Below are positions 48,958 through 57,031 of a DNA stretch of 64,000 nucleotides, in pieces; position 1 is the first letter of the stretch, and every line of letters begins with the position of its first letter. A model generated the notes under the pieces. The model saw only the letters and a program-made list of their open reading frames with translations. It was not told the DNA's origin and did no database searches. A program made the position numbers and the translations under genes. Origin of the DNA: GCA-2861595 sp035526335 (lineage in GTDB: Bacteria; Actinomycetota; Acidimicrobiia; Acidimicrobiales; GCA-2861595); assembly GCA_035526335.1 (NCBI GenBank), contig DATLCN010000046.1, forward strand, positions 50,619-114,618, read 5' to 3'.

Positions 48958-48991
48958 CAGGCTCCCCCGAAGGGGGAGCCTGTCGATTCTA
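48958..48991 (-). promoter_or_regulatory. -10 box and 11-bp hairpin directly before the short GH26-like gene
   Basis: TAGAAT (48991-48986, minus strand) is followed 3 nt later by CAGGCTCCCCC/GGGGGAGCCTG (48982-48972 and 48968-48958), a perfect 11-bp stem with a 3-nt loop, ending 5 nt before ATG 48952. Either the hairpin terminates the upstream GH26-like gene (stop at 49033), or it forms the very 5' end of the downstream mRNA. There is no T run on the minus strand after the stem. Confidence 0.55.
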
Positions 48992-49032
48992 TTGGAGACT
49001 CGGCCCCGATCCTCGTCGGTGGTCCCCGGTGA

Positions 49033-50715
49033 TCACACCGGGGATGTGACGCTGAGAACGAAGCTGGTCCGGCTCGACCCGCTCACGACGAGACCGTAGG
49101 TGTCCTTGGCGAGGGGCACCGACACCTTCATGCCGCTGGCGCCAATCTGCTGGGTCACCGTCTGCCCGGTGCTGGACAGCACCGTCAGCGTCAGCGAGGC
49201 GGCCTTGGGGAAGGTGAGGACGAATTGCGCGGTGCCGCCTCCGGTGGTGTGGCTGAAGGTCCGGCTCGACATCCGCGAGGTGAGGGATCCCGAGTAGGAG
49301 ACAGTGGTCACGTTGGTGACCGTGAAAGTCGCGCTGGTGACCACCGTGCCTCCACCCACGAGGTCGGCCGCGACGGTGACGACGTGGCTGCCGGCTGAGA
49401 TCGACCGGGTGTCGAAGGGCATGGCCGTTCCGTCGGCCGCGGTGCCGGCGAAGTCGTAGGGCTGCACCGCCTCGGTCTGCCTGGGCGGCTGCGCCATGTT
49501 GGCGTCATCGAGGTAGAAGCGGGCCTGCGAGATGGCCTTGTCGGACGAGGCCGAGATGAAGATGTTCCCGCTGACCACCGCATCGGCCAGGGAGGTCGGG
49601 CTGGTGCGGTTCGCCGTGTCGCTCTTGACCAGTGAGACCGTCGCTGCCGTTGAGGTGGGCGCCGTCGTGGTCGTCGTGGTCGTGGGCGTGGTCGTCGTGG
49701 TGGTGGCAGGAGTCGTGGTGGTGGTGGTGGTCGTCGTGGATGATGCCGTTCCGAACGACTGCTTGAAGGCGGCGGCAGCGTTGGGGTAGTTGCCCGCGGT
49801 GATGCCGTAGCCGGGTGGCTGCTCCCAGAAGTTCGCATAGGCCACGTTGTTGTTGGTGATCCATGCCTTCATCGAGGTGATGAAGTAGGGGCTGTCTCCG
49901 CCACCGCCACCCGGACCGTCGACTGCCCACACGCCCCACTCGTCATAGGTCATCTGCTTGCCATGAGCTGCGGCGAAAGCGGCGTGCCAGTTGAGGCCGT
50001 AGGCCTGGGTCGCGAACCAGTTCCAGCGGGCTGCCGCATCGGGGTACTGGGTGGCCCCGCCGTCGTAGGCGTCGAGTCCGATGTAGTCGACATACGCGTC
50101 ACCCGGGTAGGCGGAGTCGGGGGCCACGTAGAGCCGCCCGAGCGTCGGGTTCCAGGTGAACCGGAAGTTGGCCCCGGGCACGGACCGCATGGCGGTGACG
50201 ACCCGGCGCCAGTAGGTCATGAAGTCGGCCTTGTTGGCGTCGGTGACCGACCACGGGAACCAGTTCCCGTTGAACTCCCACCCGAGGCGGATCGTGTCGC
50301 TGCCGCGACCCTTGGCCACGAGGTTCTGGGCCAGGACGCTGAAATGGCTGTCGTAGGCGCCGGCTGCACCCTGGGCGAAGCTGGTGCCGCTGTTCAGCAG
50401 GATCGGCACGCCCCAGGAGAAGGAGTACTTCGTCCCGGTCGAGTTCCAACGATCGATGATCCAGCTGGGGTTCTCGATGCTCGCCCAGCTGCTTCCGTCG
50501 AAGAAGTCGGTGATCTGGTCGACGGGGCGCCCCAGGAAGGACTCGAAGTCGGCGGCGCCCGTGACGTTGCCGGCGCCCCGGTAGAGGCCGAGCCGGCGGG
50601 GAGCGCTGCTCCCCTCGCCGTACGCGGCGCTGGTCGGGCCGAAGCTGAAGGCGGCCGCGGTGATCGCCACTGCGATTGTCACAGCTGCGAAGGTGCGGAT
50701 TCGGGTCGATGTCAT
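49033..50715 (-). CDS. secreted GH26-like glycoside hydrolase with Thr-rich linker and beta domains
   Basis: A 560-residue exported protein. After a signal peptide (1-33) the GH26-like domain (about 40-325) has LGLYRGAGNVTGA, ENPSWIIDRWN, IRLGWEFNGNWFPW, FRFTWNPTLG, YIGLDAYDG and MTYDEWGVWAVDG; the two Glu are the likely catalytic pair. A linker of about 30 residues is nearly all Thr/Pro (328-358), then an Ig-like domain (about 365-470) and a second beta domain (475-560). Such linkers usually separate catalytic and binding domains. AAGGAA precedes ATG 50715 by 7 nt. The leader upstream carries mutually exclusive hairpins. Confidence 0.83.
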   Translation of the reverse strand: MTSTRIRTFAAVTIAVAITAAAFSFGPTSAAYGEGSSAPRRLGLYRGAGNVTGAADFESFLGRPVDQITDFFDGSSWASIENPSWIIDRWNSTGTKYSFSWGVPILLNSGTSFAQGAAGAYDSHFSVLAQNLVAKGRGSDTIRLGWEFNGNWFPWSVTDANKADFMTYWRRVVTAMRSVPGANFRFTWNPTLGRLYVAPDSAYPGDAYVDYIGLDAYDGGATQYPDAAARWNWFATQAYGLNWHAAFAAAHGKQMTYDEWGVWAVDGPGGGGGDSPYFITSMKAWITNNNVAYANFWEQPPGYGITAGNYPNAAAAFKQSFGTASSTTTTTTTTTPATTTTTTPTTTTTTTAPTSTAATVSLVKSDTANRTSPTSLADAVVSGNIFISASSDKAISQARFYLDDANMAQPPRQTEAVQPYDFAGTAADGTAMPFDTRSISAGSHVVTVAADLVGGGTVVTSATFTVTNVTTVSYSGSLTSRMSSRTFSHTTGGGTAQFVLTFPKAASLTLTVLSSTGQTVTQQIGASGMKVSVPLAKDTYGLVVSGSSRTSFVLSVTSPV

Positions 50716-51142
50716 CGGACTTCCTTGTGGTTGCGGAGGGCCCGAGTTGCCATCTGGGGAGTTCCGACTCCCGATGTCCCGGTGACCCTGCTGATGCGGT
50801 CATTTGCCTGATCGGGAGCCCCGCTCGCGAACCTGACGGCCCGGGCGGAGTGTTGGGGGAACGTTGTCGAACCGTGTCCGGATACGGGCGCGTGTTGACA
50901 GAGGGTTGGGCAACGGCCGTCAACCCGCCCGTCAGCCGGGCGTGAGATCGAAGTGAACTGAACTGTTCGCACCGCGGTGGTGTCGACTGCTCAGAAAGCC
51001 GGGCGTATCACCCCGCGGAGCCATTTCGGGCTGATCACTTCAGGCCACTCCGTCCTTTCGGGCACTCGGTTCGGAGGCGCGGAGGTCAGCGGCGCTCACC
51101 GCTCACCCCAGGAGTCCGACCGGGATCAGCGGGCGTCGGGCT
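50716..51142. other. 427-bp gene-free stretch upstream of the GH26-like gene
   Basis: No convincing coding frame is seen on either strand. The first 105 bp hold the ribosome site and a structured leader for the minus-strand GH26-like gene. GTGAAC-TGAACT-GTTCGC (about 50957-50974) is an imperfect dyad that could be an operator. The rest, next to the stop of the polymerase gene, shows nothing recognisable. Confidence 0.6.
50757..50818 (-). ncRNA. candidate cis-regulatory leader RNA with two exclusive hairpins
   Basis: On the minus-strand transcript CTCCCGAT (50818-50811) can pair with ATCGGGAG (50775-50768), enclosing a 35-nt loop with an inner TGACC/GGTCA helix and the segments GGCAAA and CCGGGAC. 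The 3' arm of that stem is shared with a second hairpin, GGGAGT/ACTCCC (50772-50767 and 50762-50757). The two cannot form together, as in riboswitches whose first helix competes with an expression platform. The GH26-like start codon is 41 nt downstream. No known riboswitch class fits fully. Confidence 0.4.
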
Positions 51143-52624
51143 CTAGGACGAGCGAGCGACCGCGGCGTCGGTCGGGTCGCGCTGGACCCGATGCTGCGCG
51201 GCCGCGAGCATGATTCCGATGAGCACCCACATCGGTTGGGGTAGCCCGCTCGACGTGAAATAGGGGAAGACGGCGTGCATGGGAACCAGAAGCGCGACGA
51301 GCACGATGAGTAGCCGGGCGACTGCCCGGCAGGGTGCCTCCTGGCTGTCCGCCAGTCGGCGGGCGCGGAGGCAGAGCGCCCACATGAGCGCGGCGTACAG
51401 CGCCAGCAGGGGTATGCCGCCCCGGAGCAAAAGCGTCAGGTAGAGCGACTCCGTGTACAGCCATGTGATTTCCGGTGGAAGATCGGGTCCGTACCCCATT
51501 ACGAGGTGTCGGCTGATCACGGGGATGTACTGCTCCTTCCAGATCTCGAGCCGGAAGCCGATCGTCTGGGGAATCAGCTCGCTCCGCTCCTCGCCCGGCG
51601 CAGTCAGCTGTTGGCCTTCGAGACGTTTGGTCAGCACCGGGCCGAACAGGAAGGCAATTGCCAGCACCGCGACCAGCGACCACGCCAGCGCCCGTTCGAG
51701 ATGGCCGTACCAGAGGGCAAGAACCACCGTTCCCGCCACGAAAGCGGCCAGCGTCGTGAGGGTGGTGGTGAGCACCAGCGCCGCGGATCCCGCGGCAAGC
51801 ACGACCACCAGCCCCTTCACCCCCATCACGTTGCTCGAGCGGTCGAGGAGCAGGACCACGGTGAGGAGCAGGATGATGAAGAGGTAGCCGGCGAACGGGT
51901 GCCAGCCCGGGAACAGGCTCGTGGCGCGGGGGGTGTGGAGATAGCTCCAGGAGTAGAAGACGTCTCCGCCCGTGAGCTGGATGACCATCTGCCGGGTCCC
52001 GCCGATGTTGAGCTGCTGAAGGATGCCGACGGCGGACATGGGGAGACTGGCCAGCAGCAGAAGGCGCAACGCCTGCCGCCGGCGGTAGGCCGGGGACAGG
52101 GAGACCATCACCGTGCGGTAGAGGAGGAAGAACTGGACCGGGCCGAGCATCGTGCCGACATTGGTCGCGTCGAAGGGGGCGCCTCTGCGAGCCAGGCTCC
52201 ATGAGCCCAGGAGGATCCCGGCGCCGGCGTAAGCCACTGCGAGAAAGTCCAGCGCGCACCAGCGGAAGGCACTGAGGCGGCTCGTCGGAACGAGTACGAG
52301 CGCGGCAACGCCGACGATGAGAGACTCGGACAACCGCAGCCCGGGGATCGGCACTCCTCTCTGCAGGCCGGCCGTCGCGGGTACCGCGCCGGCGAGCAGA
52401 AGGCCCCCGATGGCGGGACGGTAGAGGATGGCCAGGCCGAGCCCGACACCGATGAGCGCCACCGCGGCGGCAACTGGTCCGAAGATGAACGTGGCGCCGA
52501 CGAAGACGCTCGAGGCAGGGACCAGGGCGGTCATCGCGATCTCGTGGGACCGCTTGGTCAACCACCCCTGCTCGGACGGCTCGAGGCGGCTCGTGACGAG
52601 CGCGGACTTCTGGTTCACCTGCAT
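51143..52624 (-). CDS. O-antigen ligase / Wzy-like polymerase membrane protein
   Basis: A 493-residue protein with about 12 helices. The large periplasmic loop near residues 330-420 includes RLEIWKEQYIPVISRHLVMGYGPD and ITWLYTESLYLTLLLRGGIPLL, the pattern of the O-antigen ligase/polymerase family. It probably joins lipid-linked repeats into polysaccharide at the outer face of the membrane. ATG 52624 lies 10 nt after the stop of the chain-length gene. Longer in-frame starts overlap that gene. Confidence 0.85.
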   Translation of the reverse strand: MQVNQKSALVTSRLEPSEQGWLTKRSHEIAMTALVPASSVFVGATFIFGPVAAAVALIGVGLGLAILYRPAIGGLLLAGAVPATAGLQRGVPIPGLRLSESLIVGVAALVLVPTSRLSAFRWCALDFLAVAYAGAGILLGSWSLARRGAPFDATNVGTMLGPVQFFLLYRTVMVSLSPAYRRRQALRLLLLASLPMSAVGILQQLNIGGTRQMVIQLTGGDVFYSWSYLHTPRATSLFPGWHPFAGYLFIILLLTVVLLLDRSSNVMGVKGLVVVLAAGSAALVLTTTLTTLAAFVAGTVVLALWYGHLERALAWSLVAVLAIAFLFGPVLTKRLEGQQLTAPGEERSELIPQTIGFRLEIWKEQYIPVISRHLVMGYGPDLPPEITWLYTESLYLTLLLRGGIPLLALYAALMWALCLRARRLADSQEAPCRAVARLLIVLVALLVPMHAVFPYFTSSGLPQPMWVLIGIMLAAAQHRVQRDPTDAAVARSS

Positions 52625-52634
52625 GGCCTGGTCG

Positions 52635-53804
52635 TCAAGCCGGGTCTCTCGCCGCGCTCGCCTTGACCATGGGATTGACAATGGCCTCCACTGCCGCGTG
52701 TTCCCGCAGCTCGCGGTGGGTGACGAGCCGGCCCCGCCGCCGGCGCACGAGCATCGTCCATGCCGGTGTGACACCGAACTGGCCCAGCAGCGTCATCGCC
52801 GACCGGACATTGGCGGCTGTGGTCTCTTCCATCACGATCAGGATGGTCAACTGTGACTCCAGGGCGAGCGATTCACCTGCGGCCGCCCCTCCGGGTACTC
52901 CGCCCGGCACGAGGGTGAGGCGCCTGGATCCGTTCCGGTCGGACGGCCCGTCCGGCATGAGCGCGAAACGTGACTTCCCGAACCGTTGCGTTGAACCGTC
53001 GGCGACCACGACGTCGCCCCCCTCCAGCTTGGCGGCGGACGCCAGGGCACGAGCCAGGTCACCGACCATGGCCTCCAGATTGGGCCTGACGGGTATCAGG
53101 GCGATCCTCGCGGGAAGCGATCCGCAGAGGGAGCGCCATCGGTCGAGGAGCGCAGCTGCCGATAGGACCGAAAGCCCCTCGAGCGGTGTCACCGGGCAAC
53201 CCGTCTCCGCCCCCAGTGAGCCGGCGTCGTCGATGCGAGGGTTCGAACGTTCCCACGCGGCGACGATCACCGCACCGAGGCAGAGGCCGAGAAGAAGGCC
53301 TACGGGAAGGATGCCGGACCTGCCGGTGGTGACCCGTCCGGCAGCTTTGGGCAACCGGGCCACAACTATGGCGCCGGGCAGGATGGTGGGTGAGGCAGGG
53401 GTGGCAGCGGAGATGGCCTCGGCCACCGCCCGTGCTCCCCTTACGGCCACGACCGGATCGTCGTCGACGTAGCGGACGGTGAGCAGTGAGGTCCCGAGCG
53501 GCGAGAGCGCGGAAATCCGCGCTCCGACCCGCTCGGGAGTCGTTTTGAGTGACTTGGCGACGGCCCCCAGCACGGCGCTGTCCTGTGGGATCAACTCCGC
53601 ATAGGTCCCCGCTGTCACCGCGTTCGTGTTGCTCGGTCGCACGACGAGCAGCGCCTCCGCCCGGTAGAAGGAGGAGGTCGGTGCATCGGTCAGCTGAACC
53701 GCGAACGTGGCGACGATCAAGGTCGTCGTGACGGGCACCCACCACCGCCGGCGGAGCCAGGCCAGCCTCGCGCGGAGCGGCGGGCCCTCGAAGGGCCGGC
53801 TCAT
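52635..53804 (-). CDS. Wzz-like polysaccharide chain-length protein with degenerate kinase-like domain
   Basis: A 389-residue protein with a helix near the N-terminus (RRRWWVPVTTTLIVATFAV) and a second at about 180-205 (ILPVGLLLGLCLGAVIVAAWE), enclosing an extracytoplasmic domain, the topology of chain-length co-polymerases. The cytoplasmic C-terminal part resembles bacterial tyrosine-kinase folds (IALIPVRPNLEAMVGDLARALASAA, shown in part) but has no Walker A, so it is probably not catalytic. ATG 53804 overlaps the upstream glycosyltransferase stop (ATGA). The frame is open upstream to 54218 but lies inside that gene. Confidence 0.75.
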   Translation of the reverse strand: MSRPFEGPPLRARLAWLRRRWWVPVTTTLIVATFAVQLTDAPTSSFYRAEALLVVRPSNTNAVTAGTYAELIPQDSAVLGAVAKSLKTTPERVGARISALSPLGTSLLTVRYVDDDPVVAVRGARAVAEAISAATPASPTILPGAIVVARLPKAAGRVTTGRSGILPVGLLLGLCLGAVIVAAWERSNPRIDDAGSLGAETGCPVTPLEGLSVLSAAALLDRWRSLCGSLPARIALIPVRPNLEAMVGDLARALASAAKLEGGDVVVADGSTQRFGKSRFALMPDGPSDRNGSRRLTLVPGGVPGGAAAGESLALESQLTILIVMEETTAANVRSAMTLLGQFGVTPAWTMLVRRRRGRLVTHRELREHAAVEAIVNPMVKASAARDPA

Positions 53805-54820
53805 GGCTGGCTCCCCGCCAATGCCGCGGCGTCGGCGGAGGCCAGGCAGAGCACGTCCCTCAGCCGGCGCAACTGGTCGTCCCACCTGTCCGCCTGAAGG
53901 CGATGGGCGGCGGGGGCGGCCACGAGAAGCTCTGCGTGACGGGCAACCGCAGCACGCAGGCCCGCGGCGATCGAGTGTGCGTCGTTGTCGACGTGCACGG
54001 CGTGGGGGAACAGTTCGCGCAGGGCCGGCCAGTCGCTGACGACGACCGGCCGCCGCGTGTACACCGCCTCGTACGCGGCGCGCATCACCGAGTTCGACTC
54101 GGTCGACAGAGCCATGACGAGGTGGGAGCGCTCGAGGGCCGCCCGATAGGAGTCGAGCCCAAGATAGCCGACGAAGGTGACATTGGGCGGAGGTGAATCG
54201 AGCAGGCCCGGCGGACACTTCTGCACGTCGCCCGTCACCCGGATGTCCATCTCCGGCACCAGCCGCGCCGCCGACACCACCTGATCCGCAGGCTCGTCGC
54301 CACCGAACGTCCCGACGAACAGCACCTGCGGCCGGCCACGGAGAGGTTCACCCGGCGACGGATCCCATGGCGGTGGAGCCTCGTGCACTATCACCGGGGA
54401 CCCGCCCGCCGAGTCGACCACTGAAGCCAGTTCGGGCGTCGTGACCAGCGTCGACCGTGCGCGCCGGAGGAGCCAGCGGTGGATGGAACCGAGTCGGGCC
54501 GAGTGACGGTCGCCCATCAACCCGAAGGCGCCCGGGTGGCTGTCGAGTACGACCGGAACGTGCCACGCCCACCCGTACAGAAGGGCGATGAGGCCAGGAA
54601 AGACCGGGGGAGCGGTCGCGATGACCGATCGGGGTCGCTTCCGCAGAAGGTAGGCAGCCGAGGCGACGGCGCTGAAGCCGTAGCGCAGCGGCACGAGCGC
54701 CTCGCCCCGCAGGGACCGTGGGTAGACGCAGAGGCTCTGGCCCCCCAGCGCCCGCGAAATGTCGGCGGACCTCCCGCCTACTGCACTCCATGCCAGGAAG
54801 GCCACCGGTACGCGCGGCAA
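53801..54820 (-). CDS. GT4-like glycosyltransferase
   Basis: A 339-residue GT-B protein. RPRSVIATAPPVFPGLIALL and HVPVVLDSHPGAFG lie in the acceptor half, and QVLFVGTFGGDEPADQVVSA, NVTFVGYLGLDSYRAALERS, and ESNSVMRAAYEAVYTRRPVV in the donor half. TTG 54820 is the first usable start; GTG 54808 is an alternative, and a TGA lies in frame 16 codons upstream. It begins a minus-strand operon with the chain-length and polymerase genes. Confidence 0.8.
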   Translation of the reverse strand: MPRVPVAFLAWSAVGGRSADISRALGGQSLCVYPRSLRGEALVPLRYGFSAVASAAYLLRKRPRSVIATAPPVFPGLIALLYGWAWHVPVVLDSHPGAFGLMGDRHSARLGSIHRWLLRRARSTLVTTPELASVVDSAGGSPVIVHEAPPPWDPSPGEPLRGRPQVLFVGTFGGDEPADQVVSAARLVPEMDIRVTGDVQKCPPGLLDSPPPNVTFVGYLGLDSYRAALERSHLVMALSTESNSVMRAAYEAVYTRRPVVVSDWPALRELFPHAVHVDNDAHSIAAGLRAAVARHAELLVAAPAAHRLQADRWDDQLRRLRDVLCLASADAAALAGSQP

Positions 54821-54877
54821 TCGATCAGACGAGAGCAGCTTGGCATTGGTGCTCTGGCTGGACGCTCACCGCCACCA

Positions 54878-54883
54878 ACTATA
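54878..54883 (-). promoter_or_regulatory. -10 box of the GT4/Wzz/Wzy operon
   Basis: TATAGT on the minus strand lies 57 nt before TTG 54820 in the 199-nt divergent gap. Confidence 0.4.
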
Positions 54884-54976
54884 CCCGTGACCATGGGCGG
54901 GCAGATTGCGGGCCGGGCGAGGTTCACAGAGGCCATCCAGGGAACGTCCGATAGCTCGGAGCTCGCGATCCAGGGG

Positions 54977-54982
54977 TACCCT
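54977..54982 (+). promoter_or_regulatory. -10 box of the GT2 gene
   Basis: TACCCT, identical to the hemB box, lies 37 nt before GTG 55020 in the same divergent gap. The leader would be about 30 nt. Confidence 0.35.
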
Positions 54983-55019
54983 CAGGACCCGGACGGGGCC
55001 CAAGGGGCCGAGCGAGAAG

Positions 55020-56045
55020 GTGGACGAAGGTCAGCTGGTGGTCGAAAGCAACGGGACCTTGCTCCCATCGGTTTCGGTCGTGGTGCCGACCTACAACCGA
55101 CGTCAGAATCTGGAGCCCCTGATTGCCCGCCTCGCGTCCGACGCGGCCACCACGGAGATCGTGGTGGTGGTCGACGGATCCAATGACGATTCCCTGGAGA
55201 TGCTCGAGCGGCTCGCCGAGCAAGAGCCACGGCTCCGGCCGGTCGCGCAACCCAACAGGGGCCTTCAGGCTGCCCGCCAACTCGGCGCGGTCTCGGCTCG
55301 GGGTGAGATCGTCGTCTTCCTCGACGACGACGTGCTTCCGTCCCCGGCACTCGTCACGGGTCATGCCCGTCACCATGCCCGCCGCTCGGCCGATGTGGTC
55401 GTCGGGTACATGCCGGTCCTGCTCCCCCCCGAGCGGCAACCCGGACAATTCGCCTCGTATCTGTACGCGAGCGAATACGAGGAGCATTGCGCGGAACAGG
55501 AGCGCGATCCCTCGAGGATCCTCAAGTCACTTTGGATGGGCAACGTGTCGCTCCGCCGGGAGGACTGCGTTCGGATCGGGATGCAGTCAGAGCCGTTTTC
55601 CCGGGTTTATCACGAGGACACCGACCTCGGGCTCAGGTTTCACCGGGCAGGTCTCCGGGCCACTTTCGACCGTTCCCTGCTGGCGACCCATCTGCACACG
55701 AGGGCGCTTCGGGCGTTCCGTTCCGATGCCCGCTCACAAGGGATAGGCCGGTGGCATCTCCGCCAGCTCCACACCGAGGTGGATGCCAACCTGACCACGG
55801 CTCTGTCTCGCGATCTCCCGGCTGTCGCCCGGGCCCTCCTTTCCGCTTGCCGGCGGGCACCGTGGGTGTGCGTGGCAGTCTCGACCGTACTCAGTGCGAC
55901 CGTGGTGATCGCCGGGCGGCTGCGCCGCTTCGGTCTCGAGACCAACCTGGCCCGGGTGCTCCGCCGGGTGGAGCAGCAGTACGGCGTCGAGCTCGCGGAG
56001 CAACGCCGACGAGAGGTGGAACGGTCCGCCCCGTCACTTCCGTAG
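55020..56045 (+). CDS. GT2-family glycosyltransferase
   Basis: A 341-residue inverting glycosyltransferase. SVSVVVPTYNRRQNLEPLI begins the GT-A fold, EIVVVVDGSNDDSLEML binds the nucleotide, IVVFLDDDVLPSPALV carries the D-x-D metal motif, and VYHEDTDLGLRFHRAGL the ED base region. A hydrophobic helix near 300-320 may tether it to the membrane. GTG 55038, six codons later, has a better ribosome site (AAGG, 7-nt spacing) and may be the true start. Its 3' end overlaps the convergent GT28-type gene by 12 nt. Confidence 0.87.
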   Translation: MDEGQLVVESNGTLLPSVSVVVPTYNRRQNLEPLIARLASDAATTEIVVVVDGSNDDSLEMLERLAEQEPRLRPVAQPNRGLQAARQLGAVSARGEIVVFLDDDVLPSPALVTGHARHHARRSADVVVGYMPVLLPPERQPGQFASYLYASEYEEHCAEQERDPSRILKSLWMGNVSLRREDCVRIGMQSEPFSRVYHEDTDLGLRFHRAGLRATFDRSLLATHLHTRALRAFRSDARSQGIGRWHLRQLHTEVDANLTTALSRDLPAVARALLSACRRAPWVCVAVSTVLSATVVIAGRLRRFGLETNLARVLRRVEQQYGVELAEQRRREVERSAPSLP

Positions 56046-56975
56046 CTCGAACGGCGTGATTTCAGCAACGGATTCCACCGTGCGGCTCGCACACGTCAGC
56101 AGGTCCTCGTAGATCAGTGTCTCGGGAAGCCGGGAGATGGCGAGGCCGCGACTGGCTAGGTCGGAGGCGATTTCAGCCTGATGGTCGTCGATGTGCTCCC
56201 CGAAGGCTTTTTGGCGGGGAACGAGGACCGGGAAGCGGCCTGACTCGAGGGCGACCAGCGAGGAACCGGCCCCGGCGTGGCAGACCACCACGTCGGCGTC
56301 GCGCATCGCCGCCTCGAGCTCGCGAGCGGGCACAAAGGCACGGGAGTCGATCGGCAGCCCTGTGACGTCGGTTGATCCTGTCTGCCACAGGACGTCGACA
56401 TCGGGCGGTAGGAGCTGGTGCATTCGCTTGATCAGGCGGCGAAAGCCGTATGTTTCGGAGCTTCCCACGCTCACGACGACGCGCCGGAGCTTGGAGCCGG
56501 GCGAGCCGGCGACCGGCGTGAAGCCGTCGAATATGGATCCTCCGTAGCGCCAAGGTCCGGTCGCCCACGCACGGTACTGGGTGTACAGATTCATCCCCGG
56601 GAGCACCTTCAGCACCCGACCGGTCATGGAAGGTCCCATGGTCCGGGTTGCGCTTTCGATGTAGTGGCAGGACGCGCCCCGTGCCCGTGCCAGTGGAAGC
56701 GACGAAATGGCGATACCCGAACCCGTGCTCACGGCAACGGAAAATCGTCTCGAGCGGAGGAGGCGGGCAGCGACCAAGGCGTTGGCCGCGGTAGTTCCGA
56801 GATCCCGCGGTCGCGGATACCGGCCGAACACGACCTCCTGCCCTGCCAGCAATGAGCGGCTCTGCGCGGTGTCGAACGTGAGCCATACGAAAGGACCATC
56901 AAGGCCCAGACGGGGCAGGAGCGACTGAAGCTCCTTCAGGTGGCCCCCGGCCGACGCCACCAGGAGGACCGTCAT
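56034..56975 (-). CDS. Alg14/Alg13-type fused glycosyltransferase (GT28-like)
   Basis: A 313-residue protein. The first half resembles Alg14/PssD: VLLVASAGGHLKELQSLLPRL, VSTGSGIAISSLPLARARGA, CHYIESATRTMGPSMTG. The second half resembles Alg13/PssE, the GT28 donor domain: VVVSVGSSETYGFRRLI, DADVVVCHAGAGSSLVALES, FPVLVPRQKAFGEHIDDHQ. In many bacteria these halves are two proteins; here they are one chain. It would add a sugar to the lipid-linked intermediate at the membrane. It diverges from the GT4 gene at 57032. Confidence 0.85.
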   Translation of the reverse strand: MTVLLVASAGGHLKELQSLLPRLGLDGPFVWLTFDTAQSRSLLAGQEVVFGRYPRPRDLGTTAANALVAARLLRSRRFSVAVSTGSGIAISSLPLARARGASCHYIESATRTMGPSMTGRVLKVLPGMNLYTQYRAWATGPWRYGGSIFDGFTPVAGSPGSKLRRVVVSVGSSETYGFRRLIKRMHQLLPPDVDVLWQTGSTDVTGLPIDSRAFVPARELEAAMRDADVVVCHAGAGSSLVALESGRFPVLVPRQKAFGEHIDDHQAEIASDLASRGLAISRLPETLIYEDLLTCASRTVESVAEITPFELRK

Positions 56976-56984
56976 TTCCCTCGG

Positions 56985-56990
56985 TAGCCT
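56985..56990 (+). promoter_or_regulatory. -10 box of the last exopolysaccharide GT4 gene
   Basis: TAGCCT lies 41 nt before GTG 57032 in the 56-nt divergent gap; a GGAGGAG ribosome site stands before the start. Confidence 0.35.
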
Positions 56991-57031
56991 TTCGTGGACC
57001 CGACCGAGCCAGGATTTGGAGGAGTGTCCGG

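Noticed and set aside
49640..49740. Repetitive GTGGTGGTCGTC-like tract, considered as a repeat array
   Set aside because: There are no spacers or conserved repeat units. It encodes the Thr/Pro linker of the GH26-like protein on the minus strand.
50757..50818. Identification of the structured leader as a cyclic-di-GMP-I (GEMM) or cyclic-di-AMP riboswitch
   Set aside because: GGCAAA and GGGAC recall GEMM, but CAAAGCC, the GNRA tetraloop and the second long helix are absent; ydaO core sequences are also absent. It is kept only as an unclassified candidate.
50957..50974. LexA/SOS-box-like sequence GAAC...GTTC
   Set aside because: The spacing between GAAC and GTTC is 6 nt rather than the 4 nt of the actinobacterial SOS box, and it is about 240 nt from the nearest start codon.
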